Origin: Cryptomeria japonica
Lineage: Eukaryota; Streptophyta; Pinopsida; Cupressales; Cupressaceae
Length of the DNA: 64,000 nucleotides
Assembly: GCF_030272615.1 (NCBI RefSeq)
Contig: NC_081405.1
Location: 569,219,095-569,283,094, forward strand
Direction of reading: 5' to 3'
Every line of letters starts with the position of its first letter. The stretch's first letter is position 1. Shown piece after piece: positions 21,650 to 33,017 of the stretch. The notes beneath the pieces are model-generated. The model was not told the DNA's origin. It ran no database searches and saw nothing but the letters and a program-made list of their open reading frames with translations. The position numbers were made by a program, and so were the translations under genes.

Positions 21650-22775
21650 TGTTGGTATATTGATGATGATTAGCTATGATTGTCATTCATGGACACACAC
21701 TTATTTGATGTATGAGTTATTCTCAACCTGTAGTTGTTCCAACTAGTATTGTATGTCATTAGTATGTATAGTCTTTGTTTGTTGAAGACTATCAATGTTT
21801 TGCTGAAGATGCTTGCCAGTCAAAGCATGACTGAAGACCCCAAGCGGTATGAAGATCTCAAGTAGAACAATGACCCCAAGTTCCAGTTAATCTTTTGATC
21901 AAAACAATATGTTCTAGTTTTCCAGTCTTCACTTGTCAACCGGTAATTAGTATACTTTGTTAACCAGTATAATTGTAATGTGTGATGGGTTATCATCCAC
22001 CAACACTTTGGCGGTGTTTCTGTGTCATGTTACCAAATGTATCTAGATCCACTGTACCTAGGAAATTGTAGTCTAGTCTTATTAGACCGACATGAAATCA
22101 AGTTCCTATATGAGGACATCATGTCTAGGGTTTTAAGTGAGTTGTAGTGTGCGAACGTTGGAAAGAAGATTAGGTCTGTACGAGAAAAGGTCTCTCACAA
22201 CAAAGATAGAGAGTACAAAATATAGAAGACTGAAGTAATGCTGGAATGCATTAATAGGGAGATGTCAAGCATCTAATCAAGCATTTTGTGCTACTATCTA
22301 GATCATTCACTTGTTGATTACTAATATCTTCGACAAGTCTGAAACCCTTAACCGGGTAGGCCTAGCCAAGCCTATTGAAAATACTCTAACAAGGTGGTTC
22401 ACAGTTGTGGATCTGAGATCCTCTAACAGGGTAGTCTTTAGCAGAACTTATCTCCTAATAGAGATCTAGATTCCTAACAGGATCTATTCTGGTGAAGAAC
22501 GTTGTAAGGCCTTAACCGGTCTAGTTACTATTCTACAGATAGTTGACTTGTGAGTTTTACTCACTGTGGTTTTTCCCATTCGGATTTCCACGTCAGAACA
22601 TCTTGCGTTATGGCGATTGTGCTTCTATGGGTGTATTATTTATTTGTTATTTGACTTGTTTATGTTTTAACTAGTTTATTGTTTAATTTGCTACACCGGT
22701 ATGTAGTTAAACTTATTAAGAGTTTGTTTAAGTTTTTGGGTATACTAATTCACTCCCCCCTCTTAATATTCAATA
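21650..22775 (+). repeat. 3' LTR of element C
   Basis: It begins TGTTGGTATATTG and ends TTCAATA, the final CA changed to TA. It is followed by the GACTC duplication. It has an extra segment of about 55 bp near 22552-22608 that is missing from the 5' copy. Confidence 0.92.
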
Positions 22776-22780
22776 GACTC
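22776..22780. repeat. Target-site duplication of C, right (GACTC)
   Basis: Second copy of GACTC, directly after the 3' LTR; partner at 15250-15254. Confidence 0.9.
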
Positions 22781-23731
22781 ATCATCAATATAAAGTATTT
22801 TGGGCAAGGATGCTTCAGTGATTTTCTCAATCTCTTGTTCTTTTAATGGTGCGTTATTAGCTCTTGAGAGATCAAGTTGATTTGACACAGAGGAAACATT
22901 ATCAGCAAAAAGTGTAGTAGGAGGGATTTGAATGGGAATATGCTAGATAGGTTCATTAGGTTCTGCAATGGAGGGGTCATTAGGAGCCCTATGGGTATTA
23001 GAAGGTGTTAGATTATTCTCTAGTTTCTTCCGTGCTGATTTTTTTGGGCCCCTTCTTTACCTTTCTAACAGATGAGGAAAAAAATTTAACCACTGTTCTT
23101 TCCTTGATTCCTTCTTTAAAAAATGATGTTTCACAATAAGATGAATTAAACTAGCATATTTTATATGACCATCTTTTTCTTTTACCCTAGCTATCATAGA
23201 AGAAATCTTCGAAAATAGGAAAGAAGGAAGATTAACTCAAGATTTTGGCTTGGTGTTTTCATACCTCAAATGGATTAGCAATCACATGCCTAGGCCTAAT
23301 ACCATACCATACTGCCCTTCGTAGGTGAAAAATTTCATAAGCCAAAGTAGTGTTCTTTTCCACAGCTCCCCCAAGCTGCTTCTATTCACACGTTTAGTGC
23401 TACCTTTGTGTATCTCCAACTCAAGCCACTTCTCACTTCCTTCATAGAATAAACTGATCACTTCATCAAAATTAGTATGGCCTTTGTTTATCAATTCTCG
23501 TTTAGCAGCAATTCCTGAGAATTCACTTATAACTTGGGACATTACTTCAATTATCTCCCCTCCTACTCTAGTAATATTAACATGAAAATTTTCAACAAAT
23601 TCCTTTGTAATTTTTGGTGCAAACCCTTCATACATTTAAAAAAACCTTAGCCAACCCACTTTCTCTAACACTCTTTCAATTTTTAGGTCTAAACTGAAAT
23701 TTTTTGGCTCAATAATTCTTTTGTTTCCCAT
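22781..23731 (-). pseudogene. Gene H, 5' part, transposon-type protein of unknown function
   Basis: The minus-strand start is MGNKRIIEPKNFSLD at 23731. One stop follows, then an open stretch (23635-23282) with YEGFAPKITKEFVENF, RVGGEIIEVMSQVISEFSGI and LWKRTLLWLMKFFTYEGQYG. This order (a short helix, a region ending in VREF-like sequence, an E-x-V-I-x-E-x-x-G-I/L-x block, then LMK-x-x-T-x-EG-x-YG) is common in proteins coded by plant transposons near PMD and gag-like genes; I cannot name a family with certainty. A Pro/Ser-rich segment leads to the point where element C entered. Confidence 0.55.
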
Positions 23732-23929
23732 TTATTTCTTTACTGAAATTTTTTTCTTCAACCTCTGCAAATTGGCTTTAGCTCACAAAACATAGAATGA
23801 AAAATATTTTGTGAAAGATAAAAGATATGTTTAGGGTGATTATTAGTTACACACATAGTTTTCATTAACTTCATAATAATTCTACACGATCCACCCACCA
23901 TTATGTTGTACTTTACTTTAGGATTTGCT
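23732..23929. other. Upstream flank of gene H
   Basis: AT-rich sequence with no recognisable signal. Confidence 0.4.
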
Positions 23930-24209
23930 TGTTGGAATTATTGTCATTGATGTCAAAATCATGTCAAGGGAGGTTGCAGTGATGCAGGCAGAAGTCGTGT
24001 ATAATACATCATTTTATGATGTAGGGGTTTCAACTAGATTCATCATCTTTACATGTCTTCATGTTGACAACACTCACTAAGTTGATTTCCATGTGGCAAC
24101 AGTTATTTAGCTCATGTGTATTTGTGGGTTCCATGTTGTGTTCATGAGTAGAGAAGAGACAGTGTGAGATAAGTTTGATGATAACATTGTTGATGAATCA
24201 ATTGGGCTA

Positions 24210-25110
24210 TCCTCTTATCCTACAACGTTCCTGAGAAAGAGTTTTGACCTCACGGGATAACACTTGTGAGGTGCATATGATGTTTCTTCTTATTCCACAA
24301 TATGTTGGACAAGCATTGAATACCCTGTGGGATAACACTTAAGTTAAGAGAACAATTTTATACTTTATCCTGCTTTGAGGAAAAGGTCATGCGCTTGTCG
24401 CAAGGGATAACCTATGTTTGATGAACAAGGTGGTCCCTCTTATCCCGTGGTATACAAAATAACCAACAAATGTCGCTCAGGGCAAGAAACTAAAGGCAAG
24501 ATTGTGGATTCCCTTATCCCACATAGGTTAAGAAGCTCACACAATATCATGCGGGATAACAAAAGTAAAGGTGACTCCTTATCCTGCGTGGTGAAACATG
24601 GAGAGAAATGGTCTCGTGGGATAAGAAATCAAAGGGAGATTGATTGAAGATGCTTATCCTGCATGAGATGAGGATGATGTCATTGGGCCTGTGGGATAAG
24701 AAAACAAAAGGAAGTGAAGGGCCTCCTTATCTCGCGTGAGTCAAGAGGCACACAAAATGTTGCACAGGGTAACAAGTGAAAGCATGCCATGATGAAAACC
24801 TTATCCCACACGAGACATATGGTTATTTCATAGGACAAGAAAAAGTGAAGGATACTAAGGAAATCCTTATCCCACAAGGGTTCATAATAGAAAGAAAATT
24901 TGTATGGGACAAGAGTATAAAGGAAAAAGAAAGGTTTTCTTATCCCGTGTGTCCCCATGGTGATAATGAAAGGGCCACGGGATAAGAAAATGTTAAAAAG
25001 GGAGAAATGTTATCCCGCATAAGTTAAGAGACTATGCTAATGTGGCGTGGGCTAACAAAGAAAGTGGAAGGCTTATTGAGAATGACACAAGCTTATCCCA
25101 TATGAGTAGA
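24210..25110. repeat. ~73-bp tandem array with paired TTATCC / GGGATAA motifs
   Basis: About 13 degenerate units, spaced roughly 65-85 bp (mostly 72-76), each carry CTTATCCCRY-type sequence and, 30-45 bp later, its inverse RYGGGATAAS. Examples: TTATCC at 24215, 24365, 24440, 24514, 24579, 24654; GGGATAA at 24254, 24328, 24404, 24553, 24618, 24693. The motif contains GATAA (I-box-like) and TATCC elements. The paired halves are much better kept than the spacers. Confidence 0.75.
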
Positions 25111-26715
25111 ACATACATAATACAAAGGTTAGCTACAGTATGATGTTCAATGAATCTGAGTAGCCCAATAATCCACATGGGTGTTGACCAAGTTTGACCC
25201 AATGATGTGGCATGTATGCAGTGAATCAGAGGACACTTGTTGAAAAGATGAAAGGGTATTTTTCCAATAGAATTGAAGACTGTAACTGACTCTATGACCA
25301 TGTCTACAAGCTAATAGACTCAGAGGTCCACGTAGATGATTGACCAGGATTGACCAAGTGACTTGGACACTAAAAAAAAGATGTATGCATGTCAATAAGC
25401 AAAATGATCTACATGGTGGATGACTGACCTCAATCGAATGATCTAGACAAAGGAAATGGAGACATATGGCTCCCTGACTAGTCAAAGAAGATATTTGATA
25501 TGCAGAAGTCGATAACGATGGATTTCAGTATGGTAGTTGTCAATCTTGTTTTGGTAGGTCGACAAAGGATAGTGATCTCATTAATGGTGACTCAGTTGCA
25601 GATGCTTGATGGGCTCGAGATTATTGAGACAGGTAGGATTAGATTCATAGTATAGATTAAACTTGCTAAAAATAACAACCCAATACAAAGACTAAAAAGA
25701 AGAAAATAGATTGGGGTCAGTCGATTCAGGATATCAAATCCAATCTACTGTAGACTGTATTCTAGAAGGGAAGATTGAGACTACCAAGTTTAGTAATCTA
25801 TGTACAGAATGAAATAAGGATAGATAGAAGATATTTAATGTGAGCAGCTAGTCTGAGATCATTAAGATAGAGAATCAAATCTTGTTTTTATAGAGATGAC
25901 AGTAGGAAGAGACGATTTGATATGATTCGACATTGGTTGGTGGAAAATAATGACATCTCAACAAGTTGACTAATGGTAAGTGTAGTGAGTATATATAATG
26001 TGCTGAAGTGAGGTGTATTATTGTTGAGATATATAGAGTGTGTTGCTACCAAGAGAGAACAAAGAAAGAATATAGCATTCTAGAAAGTAATGTTGTAGTA
26101 GAGAGAAGAAGATAACTAGAGGAAGATGGAGAAATAGAGGAAAACTTTTAGCAAGAAGAGAATGTTGGGTTATTGGGGAGATTGTTGGATTTGGTTGTTC
26201 ATTTCTTCTTCTAGGATATGTTGTTGTCATTGATGTCAACATATTCCTGTGAGTTATTCTAGTGAGTTTGGGAAGAGTTTTTGATCCGGTTTTGTATTTT
26301 GGTTTTGCTGATCACTGTTTTGTAGAATACGATATTTCCTCAGGTATATTCTAGTATGATTAGATCTTGTGCTAAGAATTTTGATTATTGTTTGGGATGA
26401 TCTTATGTATCTTCATTTTATATGGTTCGTGATTTTGTTCTTTGGAAGTTATCTTTCCTCATGGCAGTTGATGTTGTTTGAGTGTTCTTGAGGTTTTAGA
26501 CGTTGACCGATGAAGATTTGAAAAGAGGTGTTGGTGCAACTATACAAAATGATTCTAACGTGCTTGCTGGTGTTTCCTAGTTGTGTCTTATTTTTTTGGT
26601 GATCCACATTAATCATTGTGCAAAGTTTTGATAATTTCTATGAACCGGTGATGATTTTCATGTTATGCAGTATTTCTGGTGAATTTGGGAATTTGAATTA
26701 GGTCCATGCTATGTG

Positions 26716-26720
26716 TGATA
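26716..26720. repeat. Possible left target-site duplication of B (TGATA)
   Basis: The five bases before the LTR start of element B. The right copy would lie beyond the window, so this cannot be confirmed. Confidence 0.35.
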
Positions 26721-27502
26721 TATTGGCATTCTACACTCTTATGAGAATAATGGTATTGTCATTGATGGTAACCATCTAGCATCCTTCTGACACTCATCTG
26801 GTAAAGCCACTGGTAGGCACCGACATCGGCATAGACATCTACATACACTGACAGACACTTCACTGGCAGCAGCAACAATGCATACCGACACCCCAACTGA
26901 CAGAATAAACTTTTGTTTATTGTATTTAATTGTAATTGTCTTTTGTAAAGCTGACATGGCATATTGTAAGAGACTCATATATATGTATGAGATCTTATAG
27001 GTCATTTAGCATAAATGAAAGTGTGAATTACGTATAAGGTGATATAAGTGATAGCGAAGGTTTTGGTTATAGAATGAGCTTAAACTGGTACTGAACCTGG
27101 CATATTTGATGCTACTTTGAAGTAGTACATTGTATTGGATTTCATAATCCACTTTTATAGTCAGTGTGACTTTTATTGAGAAGTGAGCTCTAGGAAGTTG
27201 GCCTTCCTACATGTACAGGCCTCTCATTGTAAGTAATATTTATTCATTGGTCAGTGAGTGAATATTGTGGGCCACAAATCCCACCGAGGTTTTTCCCACA
27301 CCGGGTTTCCTCGTTAAACATCTTATGTTATGGTGTGTTTTCTATGATGTCTTTATTGTTCCTATTTATTGCATTAATTCTTATTTACCAATGCACTGTT
27401 TTGAAATGCAAAGTTCTTAATAAGGTTAAATATTCTGGTAATCAGTTAGTTACTGATTCACCCCCCCTCTCAATATCTTTGTGACTATCATTAATCCTAA
27501 CA
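26721..27502 (+). repeat. 5' LTR of element B
   Basis: It starts TATTGGCATTC (TG changed to TA) and ends AATCCTAACA. It aligns with the inverted LTRs of A: same U3 box (TTGTCATTGATGG at about 26756-26768), ATATATAT-type TATA stretch (about 26977-26988), GTGAGCTCTAGG block (about 27182), TTTTTCCCACACCGGGTTTCC block (about 27289), and U5 motif GATTCACCCCCCCTCTCAAT (about 27455-27474). Confidence 0.85.
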
Positions 27503-27516
27503 ATTGGTATCAAAGC
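27503..27516 (+). other. Primer-binding site of B (tRNA-iMet type)
   Basis: ATTGGTATCAAAGC directly follows the LTR; one change from the usual TGGTATCAGAGC. Confidence 0.9.
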
Positions 27517-27573
27517 CTAGTCCTCTATTTTCAAAAGCCTAACAACTTGAGGAAGATTCTGACACCGCTATAG

Positions 27574-28672
27574 ATGGAGAACTTAAGAAAATAATTGGAA
27601 GGAGCTCTTGTAGACTATGATGCAGAAAAGTTGAAGAATATCAAACTTGAAGATGATCTAAGGACTGCACAGGAATTCAGGAGAATCTTACTATAGCTCG
27701 AAATAAAAGAAAAGAACTTCATGAGAAGATACAGAATGACAATGATGAAAAGGAAAATCTTAATGAACTTGTGAACAAGTTGAGATAAGAAAACAATATT
27801 ATGAAGAATGAAATACAAGATATGAATATGAGGTTTTGTAAAGATATTGAAGACACGAAGAAGAATGAAAATGACTTGAATAGGAGACTCAATGATGCTG
27901 GAAATGAAAATCTAAGAATCAGTCATGAAAATGATATGTTGAAGACAAATCTGATTCACATGCAACATGATAAAACTAAACTTATGAGACAAAAGGGGGT
28001 TCTAGAAAATGAGTTGGCTACTGCAAATAAACACAAAGAGAAATTCAAGAAAAGTTTAGAGGAATTTGATAATATGTTGGAAAGTTAGAAACCTAATGGA
28101 GATACTAATGGACTTGGATTTTAAGTTGGAGAAAGTTTTGGTACTGCAAACAATCATGATCACAGTAAGTCGGTAAGACAACATAGTGCGTATAAATTTA
28201 ATGGGAAATGCTTTAACTGTAACAAGTATGGTCATAGAAAAAATAAATGTAGATTTAGAAACAATCAGAACATTAATGCACCCACCAGTTAGTGTTCCAA
28301 ATGCAATAAAGTTGGTCTTATTCAGAAAACTGCAGAATGAATGTGAAATGTTATGTTTGTGGAAGATTTGGGAATTTATCTAATCAATGCAGAACACAAG
28401 CCATCATAGAATATGGAAACGCTATTCAAAAGAATAATGTGACTTGTTACGCTTGTAACAAAATTGGACATATTGCAAAATTTTGTAGAAGCAAGACTTC
28501 ACCGACAAATAATAAAGGACCTAGTTTGAAAGGAAAAGAAAAGGTAGATGAGGTAAAGAAAGAATTTTCAAAACAATGGATTAGGAAGACAGATCAAAAT
28601 GTTGATGGGACTATTTATTCATCGATAGAACAGAGTATTACTCCACCGGGAGGAGATTCTTCATCCAACTAA
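27574..28672 (+). pseudogene. ORF1 of B: coiled-coil zinc-knuckle Gag-like protein
   Basis: From ATG at 27574 (MENLRK, then a stop where A reads Gln) the frames follow ORF1 of A: KLKNIKLEDDL, a coiled coil (27801-28088), then knuckles CFNCNKYGHRKNKC, a damaged second one, CYVCGRFGNLSNQC (His changed to Asn) and CYACNKIGHIAKFC. Where A lost a Cys in knuckle 1, B keeps it, so the two copies decayed independently. A frame change lies near 28320. Confidence 0.8.
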
Positions 28673-28976
28673 GAAGTAACCCTTTAGGGGTATTGTAGAA
28701 AATTGAATATCATACAGATTACCCTTGGTTGATGGTGAGAAGATAGATTTCTTCTCTACCGGTAGATGTGTTAAGTTTTCACTTAACTGACAAGCATTTA
28801 ATACGGTTGTTGAAGGAAAAGTCATTATAAATCATCAATTTTCCTTCATTTTTTATTCATCGAGCATTCAAATTAGTAGAGAGTGCAAAATCTGAGTGAA
28901 GGCATTCAAGGCAAAGGTGTGAAGCGATTTCTTTCAAGCATTCAGACATTATTAGGCAGCTAAAGGTATTTTTCAA
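28673..28976 (+). promoter_or_regulatory. ORF1-ORF2 spacer of B with putative internal promoter
   Basis: ATTATAAAT at 28824-28832 and GAGCATTCAAA from 28862 are spaced 38 nt, exactly as in element A, and the ORF2 start is 153 nt after the box (152 in A). Other matching blocks with A are GGTTGATGGTGAGAAG (about 28727) and CACTTAACTGAC (about 28781). AGGCA-type repeats precede the ATG in both. Confidence 0.5.
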
Positions 28977-31673
28977 ATGGCTTCTTCTTCTGCTCCCAAA
29001 TTTATTGCAAATCCTACTATCGTGGAAAATGTAAAATGCTCTAAGTGCATGTTCAAATTTATTTCCAAAGTAGCTAAGAAAGATGATTCCATAGGTGCAT
29101 TTTCAAAGATTCCTAAAGGTGTAGCTTATGCTGAAGACCCTAGGATATATATTGATTGTAACATTGAAGAATTAGGTTCTGAGGAGTTGTTAAAAATGTT
29201 TAGAACTGTAATTTGTGATGAAAATGGCACTATCAAACCCGAGCACAAGATTGTGGAGACTTTAGGTTTTGTTGAAATATTGAACATCCCTAAATTTCTA
29301 GAAGTAGTGAGAATTGTCCTAACTAGGGCACATGGAGAATTTCTTTGGTTAGACTATGTTAGCAAATTCACCCAGCAAGAAATTAGGGCAGTAACAGGTT
29401 TACCCTCAACCGGCAGTAGACCAAAAAAAACAAAGAAGGTTCCTAACAACAAAGTCATGACCCTAACTGGAGCAACATCTGATAGTAGATCTCTAAGAGT
29501 GAATGACATCAAGGACATCAATGTGAGATTCATAAGTATGGTTTTAGGTTACAAAAATACTCATGCAAACAGACTTAATTCGGTTTCTAGTCTTTGCATT
29601 AATAATGCTTATGAAATGGTGAACAACAATGAAAAAATATGTGTGTGAATGGTTGAAGGATGAACTCACAGATAATTTGAAAGAGATTAAAGGTGATAAG
29701 AAAGGGACATTTCATTTTGGTAATCTCTTAGTATGCTTAATGTTGTATTTCGCAAAGGAAATCCCCAGTATAGGATAGAAAGACTTTGGATATGACATAC
29801 TAGTAGGAAAATAATTATAGGAAGCTTTCACCGGCATGGGTACTACTAAGGAAAACAATATAACTGAATATTTCAAAGCTTTTCAAACCAAAATAAAAAC
29901 TAGAGAAAGACTACAACAGAGTGTAGTGGATAATTATGATAAAGAATTTTTTTTTGTAATCAAGAAGGATGAAACATTGATAGAAGTTGTACTACCTAGA
30001 ACTATATGGGTAACAGAAATGGGTTATGAGGTAGATCTCAACATAATTGAGACTTATACAAAAGCCTTGTTAGATGCACCTAGAGAACCAATAGAAGAAG
30101 TTTTTGTAGTGCTGAAACAATTGAAAGCAATGTTAAAACAATGAAGCAAAGGAAGAAAAGAGAAAAATGCATAAGAGATGCATCGAATCGGGTAAAGGAA
30201 ATGAAAGAAAATGTTATGAACATTACTGGTATATCGGCTAGTGAACTAGAAGGACTGCAACCAAAGGCACACATTTCACCGATTGGCACATCTTCTGATA
30301 GTGAGATACCAACTGAATTCAAAAGAGTTCAAAGGAGAAGAAAACCTTCACCGGTACCCTCTCCTCCACCCAAAAGGACAAGAACCTTAAGGAAGAAACA
30401 ATAGGCAGTAAGGTAACCGGCTAAGAAACTGACTCCCAAGAAGAAACAAAAACTGGTCATACCCTCATTCAATAATTTGCTAAATAAAATAACTAATGAT
30501 GGTAATTTGGCTAATGTGAGAAAATTGTATAACACATTCAAGGATTTATAAAAAGAAAGCATTGAAAATAGTATAATCTTACATCTAGATATATATAAGA
30601 AAGTTTTAATTGAAGTTGTGGATGACTTGCCCAATGAACTATATAGAAGATTAGATGCAAAGAGGATTGTCATGATGGAATTGGACAAGAAACTAAAGGT
30701 TAAAAAACTTTTAGTTGTAGATCTGGTTAACTCAAAAGAAGAGATTGATGACCTGATTTGTGAGGCTAACAGATCCGTTTTTGCTAGTGGTCACCGGCAA
30801 GTAAGTTTGATGGCAGGTAGAGTAAATGAGATTGCACAGGAGACTGCGGATAAATGGGAGATCTTTTTTGTGGAAAAATAAAAATAAGAGGAATTGAACA
30901 GACCAAAGAAAATATTTAAATTTTATTAGAAGGATGAAGACAAAGGGAAAGGTAAAGTTGGTAGAATACCAAACATGAAGATAACTAACAACTTGCCACC
31001 ACCCTCCAATACTACACTGGTTACTAAAAGTGAAGGTATCATACATGACAACACTAATCCTGAATCTAAGATACTATTCACCATGAATGTGGATACTCAG
31101 GAAGTGAACATTATTGTGGATAAGGACAATACAGAGGCTAAGGATGACATTGCAAACAAAGAAAACATTACAAACTAAGCAACCATTGGATACTAGACTG
31201 AATACCGAGGGTATAGACCCTAACACTGAGAAACCTACTGAGATAGAGATACTGGTAGTTGAGCACATAGAGAAACCGACAGAAAAACCTATTGAGGCAC
31301 AGGTACATATTGAAGCAGAGAAACTGATAATCACTGAGAAACCCAAACCTTTACTGGTTGAAATGCAAAATCAGACTGATCCACCAGAGGATAACACAAG
31401 AAAAATGGTTACAAATGTTGGAAGCACAGAGGCAATCAAGGTAGTTGGTTAGACATCCGGTACTTCATCAAGTGAATTCATGCCTACTAATGTGACCGAG
31501 GTACTCCTGGACTCTATCAAGAAGATAACTAGCTATAATGCATTGGCTTACAAAGCAATTGATGACATAATACCAATACTTAAGTTGATTGCACCGAAAT
31601 GTAATATAGATCATGTAAAGGATTATTTAGGTAAGTTAGACACATTGTCCAAATTCATTACTGACAATGTAAT
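28977..31673 (+). pseudogene. ORF2 of B, unknown function (first part)
   Basis: The best-kept copy of the N-terminal domain: 223 open codons from MASSSAPKFIANP, with RIVLTRAHGEFLWLDYV and IRAVTGLPSTGSRPKKTKK. Then 29836-30144 (YFKAFQTKIKTRERL; LPRTIWVTEMGYE), a basic Ser/Pro-rich stretch at 30141-30404 (KRVQRRRKPSPVPSPPPKR), a helical domain (30618-30881; IDDLICEANRSVFAS), a Thr/Glu-rich linker, and 31480-31673 (NVTEVLLDSIKKIT). Stops and frame changes separate the blocks. No known fold is recognised by motif. E entered at codons after FITDN. Confidence 0.75.
31669..31673. repeat. Target-site duplication of E, left (GTAAT)
   Basis: GTAAT directly before the LTR; the same five bases follow the other LTR at 58703-58707. 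Confidence 0.92.
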
Positions 31674-33017
31674 TGTAGATAGGAAACTGGAAATCATCAA
31701 AGCAAATCAATATTAATCTAGCTCAACCACGAAAGCTCAAATGCAATGATCAATCCTAAAAACACTCAATAAAGGCATGAAAACAAGACATCAATTCAAG
31801 ATTGAAAACTAAGCAAACCAAATGCAGACTTGGATGTCTCCTTCATGTGGCTCCATTGTCCTTCTTTCTCCTTCAAATAGATTTGTTTGTGGCTCTCACC
31901 TACTAGTGCATAAGCATGATGTGAAAGCAAGTAGACAAGATTGTAGCGCAAGAATACTCGAAGCATGATTGATTCGACTAGGTAGTAGTCTTGATTGAAG
32001 AAATTCATCCAATTTATAGACAAATTGGAGAAAAGACAAGATTAGCATTAAATTGACATTAGAGGCAATTGATTTCAAAAATGGCACAATTGAGTGGAAA
32101 GAAGAAGGTTATGACACCTTCTATGTCATGAATTATGACATATTGCCAATGCAAAGGCTAGAGCACTACAAGCTTATGACATCTTGCTATGCCAAAAGTA
32201 TGACGCATGAGAAATTCATGCTTCCACCGAAGCACAAAAATAGGGAGAACTAGAGAAAAATTAATTAGGTGGAAATTGAATTTAGCAAATTAGAAAATGA
32301 GGTGAATTAATGAATTGGAAATTAGAAATTGATGAAATTATAAAAATAAGTGAATTAATTAACAATTTTTCATTCATTAATTAATTCATAAAAAGAGAGG
32401 GAATTAATTAGCCAATTAAATAAATATTTAATTGTGACAAGAAGACTTAGGATAAATAAATAAATTATTTAACCTAGAGGGAAAATGACAAACAAGATTA
32501 AATGAATAAATCATAAAACCCTAGAAGATAAATTAGAAAATGCAAGAATGACAATTAGGTCTTGATGTAGGATTGATTTGATGTAGATTCAATTTAATCA
32601 TGATTCTGACTTGATAAATGATTTGATTGATAAACAATTGAAATTGGTTGACAAATTGACCAATATTGATAAAGAGACCGAATTGATATGCGCCAATTGA
32701 CGAGGAAAAATGACTAATTGATCCAAATTGATATGATTGAGAAGGACGACGATCGATGACAAATCAATCACAAAATGACAAGATTGACAAGTTGATAAGG
32801 ATTGACCAAAATCATGATTGAAAATTGTTATCAACAAGACCTAATTCGAAAGTGAGAAAAATGAGGAATGCAGAAGAAGGACTCGATGCTTGCAAATGAT
32901 AAAGACCAAGTACGCAACATAGAAGAAATGTTAATGCGATGCAAAAACCTAAAATAAGGCAATGCGCCAATGTTAAAGTATGACTCCGCAAGCGTTGACC
33001 ATTTTTAGGTGTCTACA
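31674..33017 (-). repeat. 3' LTR of element E
   Basis: On the minus strand it starts TGTAGACACCTAAAAATGG and ends ATCTACA. It is nearly identical to 57365-58702. The TATA-like CTATAAATTGG is at about 32009-32019 (minus). Confidence 0.93.

Larger units (their letters stand above)
15255..22775 (+). mobile_element. Element C: complete pol-less LTR retrotransposon
   Basis: Two direct LTRs (15255-16340 and 21650-22775), a five-base target-site duplication, a tRNA-iMet primer site and a series of polypurine tracts define a full 7.5-kb element. The interior codes for a coiled-coil zinc-knuckle ORF1 and a large ORF2 homologous, at low identity, to ORF2 of A and B. There is no pol. It interrupts gene H. 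Confidence 0.92.
23930..26720 (+). repeat. LTR-like region K hosting element B
   Basis: Two LTR-like starts occur here: TGTTGGAATTATTGTCATTG at 23930 and TGTTGGATTTGG at 26183, the latter preceded by ATTGGGGAGAT, which resembles a polypurine tract. Both are followed by the box TTGTCATTGATGTC (23940-23953 and 26225-26237) seen in the LTRs of B, C and F. They do not align well with each other, so they are not a clear LTR pair. I found no credible coding sequence between about 25110 and 26180. Confidence 0.45.

Noticed and set aside
24210-25110. CRISPR-like array
   Set aside because: Units are degenerate, inverted within themselves and in a plant LTR context; spacers are not unique inserts between identical repeats.
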